From Deinococcus gobiensis I-0 (lineage in GTDB: Bacteria > Deinococcota > Deinococci > Deinococcales > Deinococcaceae), in contig NC_017805.1 of NCBI RefSeq assembly GCF_000252445.1, positions 330,094 through 394,093 of the forward strand: a DNA stretch of 64,000 nt, given 5' to 3'. Positions 51,146 through 59,437 of the stretch are shown here, one piece after another; within the stretch, counting starts at the first letter, position 1; each line of letters starts with the position of its first letter. The notes below the pieces were generated by a model. That model saw only the letters and a program-made list of their open reading frames with translations. It searched no databases and was not told where the DNA came from. The position numbers and the translations under genes are program-made.

Positions 51146-52465
51146 ATGTTCAGAGTGCTGCCTGCCCTGCTTGTCCTGAGTGCCGCCCTGCTCGCCGCCT
51201 GTGACCGCACGCCGACCGGCAGCAGCCCCTATCCGGGCGGACCGACGGCCGACGGCAAGGTGAAGCTGCTGGCCGAGGCGAGCCTGCCCGCGACCAGCCT
51301 GAGCGCGATGGGCTACACGGCCGCGCAGCTCGGCCAGGCCCAGGCCAACGGCCTGCGCAGCACCACCCTCCCGGCCATCGGCAGCGGCCTGCTGGCGCTG
51401 CCCAGCGGCGAGTTCGTGGGCATCACCGACCGGGGACCCAACGAGGACCACCTCGACGCCTCGGGCAAGGCCGACGGCAAGATTTTCCCGCTGCCCGACT
51501 TCAGCCCCACGCTGGTGCGCTTCCGGGTCGAGGGCAACGCCATCGTGCCGCAGGCCTACACCAGGCTGACCGGCAGCCAGGGCCAGGGCATCACCGGCCT
51601 GACCAACCTCTCGGGCGAGGAACTGCCCTTCGCGTCGCAGGCCAGCACCTCGCCGTTGGCCTTCAACCAGAGCGGCATGGATACCGAGGCCATCGCGCGT
51701 TTCCCGGATGGACGCTTCATCACGGTGGAGGAGACCTCCCCCTCGGTCGCCATTCTGAGTGCGTCGGGGCAGGTGCTCGTGCGCTACACCCCGGTCAGCA
51801 AGACGCTGCCGAACGCGGGTTATCCCGTGAAGAACGTCCTGCCCGACGTTTTGACCCAGCGCCGGGTCAACCGGGGTTTCGAGAGCGTGAGCCTGAGCGA
51901 CGACGGCAAGTCGGCGTGGGTGACGCTGCAAAGCCCCATGGGCGACGCCAAGGCCGACGCCTACAAGGGCAGCCGCGTGCTGCGCACCCTGAAGCTCGAC
52001 GTGTCCGATCCCTTGAACGCCAGGGTCGTGGGCGAATACCTGACGCTGGGCAGCGCCATCTCGGATTACCCGGCGGGCGGCAAGCAGGCCGACCTGAAGG
52101 TGAGCGACACCACCTGGATTTCGGGCGACAAGCTGCTGCTGCTGGAGCGGGCGGGAGGGCTGGTGCAGCTGTTCGTCGAGGACTTCAGCGGCGCGACCAA
52201 CGTGCTGGGCCACGCCGACGAGGGCAAGCTGACCTTCGAGAACACGGCCACGAACCTCGGCGCGCTGGGCATCAAGACGAGCGCCCGTACCCTCGTCTTC
52301 AAGTCCACCGACGCGGGCATCACCGACGACAAGCTCGAAGGCGTGACCCTGCTGTCGCCCTCGACCGTCGCCCTGTCGAACGACAACGATTTCGGCATCG
52401 GGGACAACAAGACGGGCGCACCCAGCAAGCTCTGGATCGTGCAGCTCGGCCAGCGCCTGCGCTGA
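51146..52465 (+). CDS. Esterase-like activity of phytase family lipoprotein
   Basis: A 439-residue exported protein. Lipoprotein signal MFRVLPALLVLSAALLAAC, so it is anchored to the membrane at Cys19. The rest is a beta-propeller-like domain of the Phytase-like (PF13449) family: GSGLLALPSGEFVGITDRGPN, GMDTEAIARFPDGRFITVEE, NRGFESVSLSDDGKSAWVTLQS, and LLLLERAGGLVQLF. The family may cleave phosphoesters; the exact substrate is not known. It stands alone after the divergent tetR promoter. Confidence 0.87.
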   Translation: MFRVLPALLVLSAALLAACDRTPTGSSPYPGGPTADGKVKLLAEASLPATSLSAMGYTAAQLGQAQANGLRSTTLPAIGSGLLALPSGEFVGITDRGPNEDHLDASGKADGKIFPLPDFSPTLVRFRVEGNAIVPQAYTRLTGSQGQGITGLTNLSGEELPFASQASTSPLAFNQSGMDTEAIARFPDGRFITVEETSPSVAILSASGQVLVRYTPVSKTLPNAGYPVKNVLPDVLTQRRVNRGFESVSLSDDGKSAWVTLQSPMGDAKADAYKGSRVLRTLKLDVSDPLNARVVGEYLTLGSAISDYPAGGKQADLKVSDTTWISGDKLLLLERAGGLVQLFVEDFSGATNVLGHADEGKLTFENTATNLGALGIKTSARTLVFKSTDAGITDDKLEGVTLLSPSTVALSNDNDFGIGDNKTGAPSKLWIVQLGQRLR

Positions 52466-52544
52466 GGGGGACCGTACGCAGGTGGCCCGGCACGTTCTCT
52501 GGCGGGCGGGCGGTGCGTCGGCCGGCCCGCCTACCCGCCCCGGG

Positions 52545-53318
52545 TCAGAACGCCGGAACGACCGCGCCCGAGTACTTCTTGAGGATGAAGGCCTTGACCT
52601 CGGGGCTCTGCAGGGCCTTGACCAGCTTCAGGTAGTCGGGGTTCTTGAGGGTGGCGGGTTTGGCCGCGAGCAGGTTGGCGTAGGGGCTGCGCTTGTCTTC
52701 GAGCAGCAGCGCGTCCTTGAGGGGGTTCAGGCCCGCGTCCAGCGCGTAGTTGGTGTTGATGACGGCGGCGTCCACGTCGCCCAGGGCGCGCGGCAGCTGG
52801 GCGGCTTCCAGTTCGCGGAAGCGCAGGCGCTTGACGTTGGCCGTGATGTCCAGCACGGTGGCGCTCACGCCGACGCCGGCCTTCAGGCGGATCAGCCCCG
52901 CGCGCTCCAGCAGTTTCAGGGCGCGGCCGCTGTTGCTGGGGTCGTTGGGGATGGCGATGGTCGCGCTCGCCTTGAGATCGCTCAACTTCTGCGCGCGGCG
53001 GCTGTAGACCCCGATGGGCTCGACATGCACCTTGGCGCCGGCCACGATGCCCAGCGGGCGGTCTTTCTGGAACGAGTTCAGGTAGGGCAGATGCTGGAAG
53101 AAGTTCACGTCAATGCTGCCGTCGGCCAGTGCGAGGTTGGGCTGCACGTAGTCCGAGAATTCCCGGATCACGAGGTTCACGCCCTGCTTGGCGAGGGTCG
53201 GCTTGACGAATTCGAGAATTTCGGCGTGCGGCACCGGGCTGGCTCCCACACGCAGGGTCCCGGCGGAAGCGGAGGCGGTGAGGGTCAGGGCGGCGATCAG
53301 GAACAGGTGCTTGGTCAT
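52545..53318 (-). CDS. MetQ/NlpA family methionine-binding protein (copy 2)
   Basis: A 257-residue substrate-binding protein of the NlpA lipoprotein family, but with a cleavable signal (LIAALTLTASASAG) rather than a lipobox. TLRVGASPVPHAEILEFVKPTLAKQGV, REFSDYVQPNLAL, FFQHLPYLNSFQ, IGVYSRRAQKLSDL, IAIPNDPSNSGRALKLLERAG and VINTNYALDAGLNP are typical MetQ motifs. Tandem with a 261-residue paralogue. CAGGAG precedes the ATG. It is the distal gene of a SAM-riboswitch operon, so a methionine role is likely. Confidence 0.94.
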   Translation of the reverse strand: MTKHLFLIAALTLTASASAGTLRVGASPVPHAEILEFVKPTLAKQGVNLVIREFSDYVQPNLALADGSIDVNFFQHLPYLNSFQKDRPLGIVAGAKVHVEPIGVYSRRAQKLSDLKASATIAIPNDPSNSGRALKLLERAGLIRLKAGVGVSATVLDITANVKRLRFRELEAAQLPRALGDVDAAVINTNYALDAGLNPLKDALLLEDKRSPYANLLAAKPATLKNPDYLKLVKALQSPEVKAFILKKYSGAVVPAF

Positions 53319-53346
53319 GGTAGGAACTCCTGGGAAACGGGCGGAT

Positions 53347-54132
53347 TCAGAATGCCGGAACGATGCTGCCGCCGTACTTCTTGAGCAGCCAGGCCTTCGC
53401 CTCGGGGCTAGTGAGGGCCTGGGCGAGTTTCTGCAGGTCGGGGTTGTTCAGCTTGTCTCTGGTGGTGGCGAGGATATTGACGTAGGCGCTGTTCTTGCCC
53501 TCGCGGAAGATCGCGTCGCGCGTGGGGTTCAGGCCGACTTCCAGCGCGTAGTTGGTGTTGACGATGGCGGCGTCCACATCGGCCAGCGAGCGCGGCAGCT
53601 GGGCGGCCTCCAGCTCGCGGAAGCGCAGGTTCCTGACGTTGCTCACGATGTCGGTGACGTTGGCCCGCGCGCCCACGCCGGCCTTCAGGCGGATCAGGCC
53701 CGCGCGTTCGAGCAGCAGCAGCGCCCGCGCGCCGTTGCTGGGATCGTTGGGGATGGCGACGGTCGCGCCCTTTTTCAGCGCCGTGACCTCGGTGACGCGC
53801 TTGCTGTACAGGCCCAGCGGCGGCAGGTAGACCTTGCGCACGGGCACGATGTTCAGCGGGCGGTTCTGCTGGAAGGCGTCGAGGTACGGCTGGTGCTGGA
53901 ACAGGTTGGCGTCGAGGCTGCCCTCACCGAGCGCGACGTTGGGCTGCACGTAGTCCGAGAACTCCCGGACGACCAGGGTCACGCCCTGTTTGGCGAGCGC
54001 GGGCCGGACGAATTCGAGAAGTTCACCGGCCGGGACGGGGGTCGCGCCGACGCGCAGCGTGCCCGCCGAGGCCGAGGCGGTGAGGGTCAACAGCAGGGCG
54101 CCGAGAAAGCGCAGGGAAGACGTCGTGGACAT
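53347..54132 (-). CDS. MetQ/NlpA family methionine-binding protein (copy 1)
   Basis: A 261-residue paralogue of the next gene, sharing many segments (EFSDYVQPN, PNDPSN, ELEAAQLPR, NTNYAL). Signal peptide through LLTLTASASAG. It binds methionine or a related compound and passes it to MetI-MetN. Two binding proteins from a recent duplication may serve different ligands (for example L- and D-methionine or sulfoxide); that is inference. AGGAG precedes the ATG. Confidence 0.94.
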   Translation of the reverse strand: MSTTSSLRFLGALLLTLTASASAGTLRVGATPVPAGELLEFVRPALAKQGVTLVVREFSDYVQPNVALGEGSLDANLFQHQPYLDAFQQNRPLNIVPVRKVYLPPLGLYSKRVTEVTALKKGATVAIPNDPSNGARALLLLERAGLIRLKAGVGARANVTDIVSNVRNLRFRELEAAQLPRSLADVDAAIVNTNYALEVGLNPTRDAIFREGKNSAYVNILATTRDKLNNPDLQKLAQALTSPEAKAWLLKKYGGSIVPAF

Positions 54133-54172
54133 GGAGACTCCTGAGGATCGTGAAACTGAGAGGGCGCCGGGT

Positions 54173-54829
54173 CTAGCGGTGGTCGGCGCGCGTGGCGGCG
54201 CGGTCGCCCACCCACTGCACGCCCTGGACGAGCACCAGAAGGGCGACGACGGTGGCGACCATCACGCCGGTCTCGAAGCGCTGATACCCGTAGCGGATGG
54301 CGAGGTCTCCCAGGCCGCCGCCGCCGATGGCTCCGGCCATCGCGCTGTAGCCGATCAGGCTGATGAGCATGACGGTGAAGCCGTGGATCAGGGCCGGGCG
54401 CGCCTCGGGCAGCAGCACCTTGAAGACCGTCTGGGCGGTGGTCGCGCCCACCACGCGCGCGGCCTCGATCACGCCGCCGGGCACGTCGCGCAGCGCGCCG
54501 TCGACGAGCCGCGCCACGAAGGGAATCGCCGCGATGGTCAGGGGCACGGTGGCGGCCACCGAGCCGATGCTGGTCCCGGTGATCAGGCGCGTCAGGGGAA
54601 TGAGCAGCACGAGCAGGATGATGAAGGGCAGGCTGCGCCCCACGTTGACCAGCACGTCGAGCACGCGGTACGTGGCCGCCTGGGGCCGCAGGCCGCCGGG
54701 GCGCGTGAGGGTCAGGACCGTGCCCAGCGCCGTGCCGACGACCTGCGCGATGAGCGCCGAGGGCAGCACCATGCCCAGCGTTTCCAGGGTGGCCTGCCAC
54801 AGCAGCGGCCACATCGCCTCCCAGGTCAT
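54173..54829 (-). CDS. metI: Methionine ABC transporter permease MetI
   Basis: A 218-residue permease with about five membrane segments. LETLGMVLPSALIAQVVGTALG, NVGRSLPFIILLVLLIPLTRLITGTSIG, and the coupling loop EAARVVGATTAQTVFKVLLPEARPALIHGFTVML are the MetI hallmark. It dimerises with MetN. Its ATG overlaps the metN stop by four bases (ATGA), which couples their translation. The two binding-protein genes follow. Confidence 0.95.
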   Translation of the reverse strand: MTWEAMWPLLWQATLETLGMVLPSALIAQVVGTALGTVLTLTRPGGLRPQAATYRVLDVLVNVGRSLPFIILLVLLIPLTRLITGTSIGSVAATVPLTIAAIPFVARLVDGALRDVPGGVIEAARVVGATTAQTVFKVLLPEARPALIHGFTVMLISLIGYSAMAGAIGGGGLGDLAIRYGYQRFETGVMVATVVALLVLVQGVQWVGDRAATRADHR

Positions 54830-55749
54830 GCGCCCACCCCATGCAGGGCCGGCTGCGGCGCGGCTTCCCGCACGGCCAGCCACACGTCCACGCCCTGCGG
54901 GTGGGTCTCGGCGCGCACGATCCGCGCGCCCTGCCGGGCCAGATCGGCCAGCGCCGCGCCGTCCAGGGCGCTCAGGGTCAGGTGCCGCAGCGTCTCGCCG
55001 CCGCGCAGGGCGTCGTCCGGCCGGTGGGCGTCGAGCAGGGCGCGGGTCACGGCGTGCTGCGGGCGGCGCAGGACCTCGCCCGTCTCGCCCGACTCGACCA
55101 GGTGGCCCCCGTCGAGCACGGCCACGTGGGTCGTCACCGCGCGGATCACTTCCAGCTGGTGGGTCACGAGGACGAGCGTGAGGTCGCGCTCCTGCTGAAT
55201 CCGGCGCAGCAGGTCCAGAATCCCGGCGCTCGTCTCGGGGTCCAGGGCGCTGGTCGCCTCGTCGGCCAGCAGCAGCGCCGGCTCCGTGACCAGCGCGCGG
55301 GCGATGCCGACCCGCTGTTTTTGCCCGCCCGAGAGCTGGGCCGGATACCGTTCCCCCAGGCCGCCCAGGCCCACGAGGTCCAGCAGCTCGCGCGCCCGGC
55401 GTTCGCGCAGGGGCCGGGGCGCGCCGCGCAGTTCCAGCGGCAGCGTGACGTTGCCCAGCACCGTGCGCTGCGCGAGCAGGTTGAAATGCTGGAACACCAG
55501 GCCCGTGCGTTCCTGCAGGCGGCGGCGGGTCGCGGGCGTGAGCTGCTCGCCCTGGAGGCGCAGCTCGCCGCTGTCGGGCGTTTCCAGGCCGCTGATCAGC
55601 CGGACGAGCGTGCTTTTGCCCGCGCCGCTGCGCCCGATGATGCCGGTGCGGCTGCCGCGCGGCACCTGGAGAGAGAGGTCGTGCAGGGCGGCCTGGGCCT
55701 GCCCCGCGTAGCGTTTGCCGACGTGGCTGAATTCCAGCGCGGTAGACAT
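54826..55749 (-). CDS. metN: Methionine ABC transporter ATP-binding protein MetN
   Basis: A 307-residue ATPase. Walker [10 protein letters not shown] (about residues 38-46), Q-loop [10 protein letters not shown], signature [15 protein letters not shown], Walker [14 protein letters not shown], switch VLVTHQLEV. The C-terminal 70 residues ([25 protein letters not shown]) are an ACT-like/NIL regulatory domain, in which methionine binding inhibits transport. It is the first gene of the operon and directly follows the riboswitch terminator. Confidence 0.95.
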   Translation of the reverse strand: MSTALEFSHVGKRYAGQAQAALHDLSLQVPRGSRTGIIGRSGAGKSTLVRLISGLETPDSGELRLQGEQLTPATRRRLQERTGLVFQHFNLLAQRTVLGNVTLPLELRGAPRPLRERRARELLDLVGLGGLGERYPAQLSGGQKQRVGIARALVTEPALLLADEATSALDPETSAGILDLLRRIQQERDLTLVLVTHQLEVIRAVTTHVAVLDGGHLVESGETGEVLRRPQHAVTRALLDAHRPDDALRGGETLRHLTLSALDGAALADLARQGARIVRAETHPQGVDVWLAVREAAPQPALHGVGA

Positions 55750-55793
55750 GAGACGTGTGCTCCGGACGGTCGAAGTCGGAGGATCACCGCACG

Positions 55794-55838
55794 AAAAAGG
55801 CGGTCCCCTTCCTGGGCGAAGTGCGTCGGGAAGGGGAC
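55794..55838 (-). terminator. Riboswitch terminator of the metNIQ operon
   Basis: Minus strand: GTCCCCTTCC pairs with GGAAGGGGAC (ten-base stem, 16-base loop) followed by CGCCTTTTTCG. It lies between the aptamer and metN, as required for SAM-dependent termination. Confidence 0.9.
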
Positions 55839-55883
55839 GGGCGAGGCGCGCGTCTGTTGGAACCTGCGAGGAGGAACACCCTT

Positions 55884-56014
55884 CCTTTACCCGATCTGCG
55901 GCCCTGGTCATCGTTGAGACCGCAGGTCTGGACAGTGAGCACCCGCCGTGATGAGGGCTGGTTGCTGCGGCGGTCCACGGGGTCCAGGCCCCTCGCGCCG
56001 ACTCTGGATAAAGG
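55884..56014 (-). ncRNA. SAM-I riboswitch (S-box)
   Basis: P1 is closed by CCTTTATCC (56006-56014) with GGGTAAAGG (55884-55892). Between them, in order on the minus strand: ATCCAGAG, GAGGGG, the GCAACC motif, GGTGCTCACTGTCCAG (the core GGTGCTAATTCC region), and CGATGACC near the P1 end. It is followed by a strong terminator and the methionine transporter genes, so high SAM should switch transcription off. The P2/P3 detail is less regular than in textbook examples. Confidence 0.88.
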
Positions 56015-56039
56015 CGACCCCGTCGTGGGGTCAGGGGGC

Positions 56040-56068
56040 AAGGTAGGTCAGTTGAGCGGACTTGTCAA
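56040..56068 (-). promoter_or_regulatory. Promoter of the metNIQ riboswitch operon
   Basis: Minus strand: TTGACA (-35, 56063-56068), 17-base spacer and TACCTT (-10, 56040-56045), about 26 bases before the aptamer. Confidence 0.85.
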
Positions 56069-56099
56069 CATTCTGGGCTAGAGAAGCTGCCGGACGATC

Positions 56100-56585
56100 T
56101 CAGCCCGGCGCCTGCCCTGGTGCGGACCAGTGCAGGGTCAGGCGGACCTCGTCCTCGGCGGCCGGACCGAACCCGTGACGCCGGTATAGCCGGAGTGCGG
56201 GATTGTCTCTGGCGACCTGAAGCCGCACGCCCCGCCCCGCCGCCTGGGCGCGGTCCTGCACGGTCCGGATGGCTGCGCCGCCCAGGCCCTGTCCGCGCCA
56301 GTCCGGCAGGAGACTGATATCGACGAGGACGAGGTCGTCGCCCTGCTCCGCAGTCAGGAGCTGCCCGGCCGCCGTCTCACCCGCCACGACGATTTCCTGA
56401 CGGGCCTGCGGATAGTTCGCGGCGTAACCCCGCTGCTGCGCCCGGTACTGCAAGTCCAGCAGCGTGGCCCTCACCGCTTCCGGCAACAGCCCGAGGTCCG
56501 GCCGGGTGGAGGCGTAGAGCGCCCGCAGGAACGCCGCGTCCTCCGGCTCCGCGCCGCGCAGGACCCAGGGCCGGGGATCAGCCAT
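56100..56585 (-). CDS. GNAT family N-acetyltransferase
   Basis: A 161-residue acetyltransferase. LVLVDISLLPDWRGQGLGGAAIRTVQDRAQ has the acetyl-CoA loop (W-R-G-Q-G-L-G) at about residues 93-103, and VRLQVARDNPALRLYRRHGFG is the conserved C-terminal strand. It overlaps the end of the binding-protein gene by eight bases, so it is the terminal gene of the tail-collar gene train. Similar acetyltransferases often accompany tail-collar proteins in other bacteria, but what it acetylates is not known. Confidence 0.92.
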   Translation of the reverse strand: MADPRPWVLRGAEPEDAAFLRALYASTRPDLGLLPEAVRATLLDLQYRAQQRGYAANYPQARQEIVVAGETAAGQLLTAEQGDDLVLVDISLLPDWRGQGLGGAAIRTVQDRAQAAGRGVRLQVARDNPALRLYRRHGFGPAAEDEVRLTLHWSAPGQAPG

Positions 56586-57747
56586 GCAGGAAGGTGGTCA
56601 GCCAGCCGCTGCGGGCCGCCTGCGTCTGCGCCACCACGCCGGGGTGGGTGGGTGCGGGCCGGTGCGGGTCCAGGGCCGCTCCCTGCCCGCCGCTGTGGAA
56701 CAGTCCCGCGATCAGGTGGCCCTGCGCGTCGGGGGTCACCGGTCCCCGTGCTCCCGTGAACGTCTGGGCCGACATCGCGGCGAGGAGGGCCAGGGGAAGG
56801 CGCGGCGTGCCCGCTTCCAGCGCCCGGCTGAGCCAGGTGCCCGTATCGAAGCCCAGGGCGAAAAGGGCCTGGTTCCGTGGGGGCTGCCCGGCGGCCACGC
56901 TGAGCTGCCGAGGCGCGCCCAGGGCCCCCAGCACCCCCGGCGGCGTTCCGTTCCCTAGACCCAGGCCGCCGCTGCTGACCTCCAGTCCTGCCCGGCGGCA
57001 CGCCGAGAGCAGGGCGGGCGCGCCCTCGCTGGCCAGGACATGCACGGCCTGAACGTCCTGCGCCCGCAGGGAGGCGACGACGCGCTGGGCCTCGGCGGGG
57101 CTGTCGGGCGCGTCCAGAAGTGTGGTGCCCCTGACCTGTCCTCCGGCACTCTGAAGCCCGGCCGTGAAGGCGTAGGGCAGGTCGTACCCGCTGTCGAGCA
57201 GCGAGAAGAGCAGGTGGACGCTCTTGCGGCCGCTGCGGCCCAGGTGGGCGCCGAGGGCCCACTCGGCTTCCCAGGCATGCAGCGAGGTCGTGAGGGTCAG
57301 GGGGTGGCGGTGAAGCGGGCGCGCCATCAGGACCCCGACCTCGGCGTTCAGGTGCAGCACGTTGCGCCCGGTCAGGACCGGCGTGAGCTGCTCGCTCAGG
57401 CCGTCGCCCAGCGACACCAGCACCTGCGGGGCACCCTCCAGCGCCTGTCGGGCGGCCGCCTGGGCCTGCCGCGGCATCGGGCCGGTGGAATGGAGCTCCA
57501 GGGCCACGCCGGGAGCCACGCATCCCTGCCGGAAGCCCTGCTCGAAGGCCTGCGCGAAGTGCGGACATCCGCTGCGGCTGGGCAGCAGGAGGGCGGCCCG
57601 CAGGGGAGCAGCGGGCGTGGGGGCCGCGAGGGCAGACCCGCCCCCAGCGAGAGCGGCCGGTCCCAGGACGGCCAGGGTCTTGAGGAGTCCCCGCCGGGTG
57701 GCCTGTGGAAGAGTGGAAGCGGCTGAAGGATCGGGGAGGTCTGACAT
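56578..57747 (-). CDS. Tat-exported ABC-type periplasmic binding protein
   Basis: A 389-residue solute-binding protein of the leucine-binding-like fold. A twin-arginine signal is present: RRGLLKTLAVLGPAALAGGGSALA at residues 18-41 (Tat motif RRGLLK). The mature protein starts PLRAALLLPSRSGCPHFAQAFEQGFRQG; LHAWEAEWALGAHLGRSGRKSVHLLFS and AVHVLASEGAPALLSACRRAGLEVSSGG resemble type I binding proteins. No permease or ATPase is next to it. It is flanked by tail-collar genes and the acetyltransferase in one train, so it may be a sensor or binding partner. Confidence 0.85.
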   Translation of the reverse strand: MSDLPDPSAASTLPQATRRGLLKTLAVLGPAALAGGGSALAAPTPAAPLRAALLLPSRSGCPHFAQAFEQGFRQGCVAPGVALELHSTGPMPRQAQAAARQALEGAPQVLVSLGDGLSEQLTPVLTGRNVLHLNAEVGVLMARPLHRHPLTLTTSLHAWEAEWALGAHLGRSGRKSVHLLFSLLDSGYDLPYAFTAGLQSAGGQVRGTTLLDAPDSPAEAQRVVASLRAQDVQAVHVLASEGAPALLSACRRAGLEVSSGGLGLGNGTPPGVLGALGAPRQLSVAAGQPPRNQALFALGFDTGTWLSRALEAGTPRLPLALLAAMSAQTFTGARGPVTPDAQGHLIAGLFHSGGQGAALDPHRPAPTHPGVVAQTQAARSGWLTTFLHG

Positions 57748-57787
57748 TCAGGGGTCCTTGGAGGGGCGGAGCTGGAGGAGCGGCGGG

Positions 57788-58303
57788 TTATGAGCGCTGA
57801 GGGAAGATGCCCTGCGTCGCGATGATGAAGTTGATGACCTGATAGGGGGGCAAATTATTATGGGCCTGTGTCCCCCCCGCAGGGTCAATGGCCCCCGGAG
57901 CCATCGAACTCGTGGGCTGGGCCGTTCCGTAGGCCGCACCTTCGCTGCTGCGGGCCAGCACCTTGCCGGTCGGGGTGGTGCTTTCGCCCAGATCGGAGGC
58001 GGCCTTGACGGCATGCGTATGGCCTGCCATCTGCGTCTGACTCAGGGTGACCGAGGGGACGCCGCCCGTACTGCCCAGAGGATAGTTGGAAAGACCGGGT
58101 CCCTGTCCCTGCTGGACGGGTGTGCGGCCCCGGAGATCCGGCAAGCCGAACGTGGTTCTCCCATCGCCGCCGTAAGCCAAACCAAGCAACGAGAAGAGCG
58201 CTGGATTACTCCGAATATTAAGGAGACTGCCGTCACAGAAAGCCCATCCAAGCGGGGCATAATTTCCTGCGAATATCCGAATTTCACCGAGAAAGGGGTC
58301 CAC
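57788..58303 (-). CDS. Phage tail-collar-like (MdpB family) protein 3
   Basis: A 171-residue protein with the tail-collar pattern: GEIRIFAGNYAPLGWAFCDGSLL at the N-terminus, GLAYGGDGRTTFGLPDLRGRTPVQQGQG (collar motif), AGHTHAV, and the C-terminal NNLPPYQVINFIIATQGIFP. Microcystin-dependent protein MdpB of Microcystis belongs here. The GTG start has AAAAAGGAG upstream. Third in a row of three paralogues. It probably forms trimers on a secreted or surface assembly; it has no signal peptide. Confidence 0.93.
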   Translation of the reverse strand: MDPFLGEIRIFAGNYAPLGWAFCDGSLLNIRSNPALFSLLGLAYGGDGRTTFGLPDLRGRTPVQQGQGPGLSNYPLGSTGGVPSVTLSQTQMAGHTHAVKAASDLGESTTPTGKVLARSSEGAAYGTAQPTSSMAPGAIDPAGGTQAHNNLPPYQVINFIIATQGIFPQRS

Positions 58304-58395
58304 AGTCAGCTCCTTTTTACTGAATTGGCTCTATCAAGAGTGAGGAGGGCACTCAGATGGCGCTCTCTGAAGTGCGTCTCCTCCATCTGACGTTT

Positions 58396-58911
58396 TTAGC
58401 TCTGGCTCGGATAAATGCCGTACAGCGAGATGATGAAATTCACGGCGAGGTAGGGCGACCGGTTTTCATGCGGCTGTCCCCCACCCGCCATCCCCAGGGC
58501 TTGACCCGCCAGGGACACGCCCGGGTTATCGTCCAGATACAGGGACGCGGGCGTGGTCTGCGCCAGCGTCGCACCCGTAGGGTTGGCGGTCGTGGCCGCC
58601 GACGCAGTGGCCTTGAGCGCATGCGTATGAGAGGGCATCTGTGACAGCAGGAGGGGGACACTCTCGCTCCCGGCAGCCTGTCCCAGAGGCGTGCTGACAC
58701 CGGCCAGGCTTCCCTGATGGACGGGCCACCGGCCCCGGAGGTCCGGCACCTTGAAGGTGGTCTGCCCGTCTCCCCCATAGGTCGTTCCTATGAGCTGAAA
58801 GAGCACTCCATATTCACTGATGGACAGCGAACTGCCATTACACAGCTGCCAACCTTCCGGCGCGAAGTTGCCGCCGAACATCCGAATCTCACCGATGTAG
58901 GGATCGCTCAT
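58396..58911 (-). CDS. Phage tail-collar-like (MdpB family) protein 2
   Basis: A 171-residue paralogue: YIGEIRMFGGNFAPEGWQLCNG, GTTYGGDGQTTFKVPDLRGRWPVHQG, MPSHTHAL, and NRSPYLAVNFIISLYGIYP. Its ATG is one base after the previous stop. It differs most from its siblings in the middle loop (SASAATTANPTGATLAQTTP), the likely variable tip. No signal peptide. The three proteins have different tips and so could be receptor-binding or assembly parts with different specificities. Confidence 0.93.
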   Translation of the reverse strand: MSDPYIGEIRMFGGNFAPEGWQLCNGSSLSISEYGVLFQLIGTTYGGDGQTTFKVPDLRGRWPVHQGSLAGVSTPLGQAAGSESVPLLLSQMPSHTHALKATASAATTANPTGATLAQTTPASLYLDDNPGVSLAGQALGMAGGGQPHENRSPYLAVNFIISLYGIYPSQS

Positions 58912-58912
58912 T

Positions 58913-59422
58913 TCAGGACCTCGAGGGATAGATGCCCACAAGGGCGATGATGTAGTTGATGACGAGGTAGGGGGGCATGTTCTGGTGCGGTTGCCCACTT
59001 CCGGACGGGCCGACGCTCGAAGAGGCGAGGGAGACGTCCGTTCCCGTGCCGTACAGCGCCCCGGCTGCCGGGGTGGCCAGCAGGTTGTTCGCCGGCCCCA
59101 GGGCGGTCGCCCCTCCCGCACTGCCCGTCAGCGCATGGGTGTGGGCGGGCATCTCCGCAGTGGTCAGGGCGTGCGCGGCCTCTCCGCCCGCCTGTCCCCA
59201 GGGGTAGTTCACTCCTCCTTGCTGCCCCATGCCCAGGGGAACGCGGGTCTGGAGATTGGGCAAGCCGAAGGTCGTGATCCCGTTTCCGCCGTAGGCCGTT
59301 CCCAGCAGGGAGAACAGGGCCTGGTTCTGGTTGACGGGGAGCAGCTGTCCATTGCACAGCGCCCAGCCCTTGGGGGGAAAGCCGAAGCCGGCCAGACGGA
59401 TTTCACCGATGAAGTTGTCCAT
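58913..59422 (-). CDS. Phage tail-collar-like (MdpB family) protein 1
   Basis: A 169-residue paralogue: FIGEIRLAGFGFPPKGWALCNG, GTAYGGNGITTFGLPNLQTRVPLGMG, MPAHTHAL, and NMPPYLVINYIIALVGIYP. AGGAGCGTCA-type ribosome site precedes the ATG. The first of three in the train, 15 bases after the large lipoprotein gene. Each has the same collar motif with a different central insert. Similar triplets occur in other bacteria outside phages, usually next to large secreted proteins. Confidence 0.93.
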   Translation of the reverse strand: MDNFIGEIRLAGFGFPPKGWALCNGQLLPVNQNQALFSLLGTAYGGNGITTFGLPNLQTRVPLGMGQQGGVNYPWGQAGGEAAHALTTAEMPAHTHALTGSAGGATALGPANNLLATPAAGALYGTGTDVSLASSSVGPSGSGQPHQNMPPYLVINYIIALVGIYPSRS

Positions 59423-59437
59423 TGACGCTCCTTACAT

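Noticed and set aside
57788..59422. Prophage or tailocin remnant
   Set aside because: Only collar-like proteins are found; no sheath, tube, baseplate, lysis, terminase or integrase genes are in the window.
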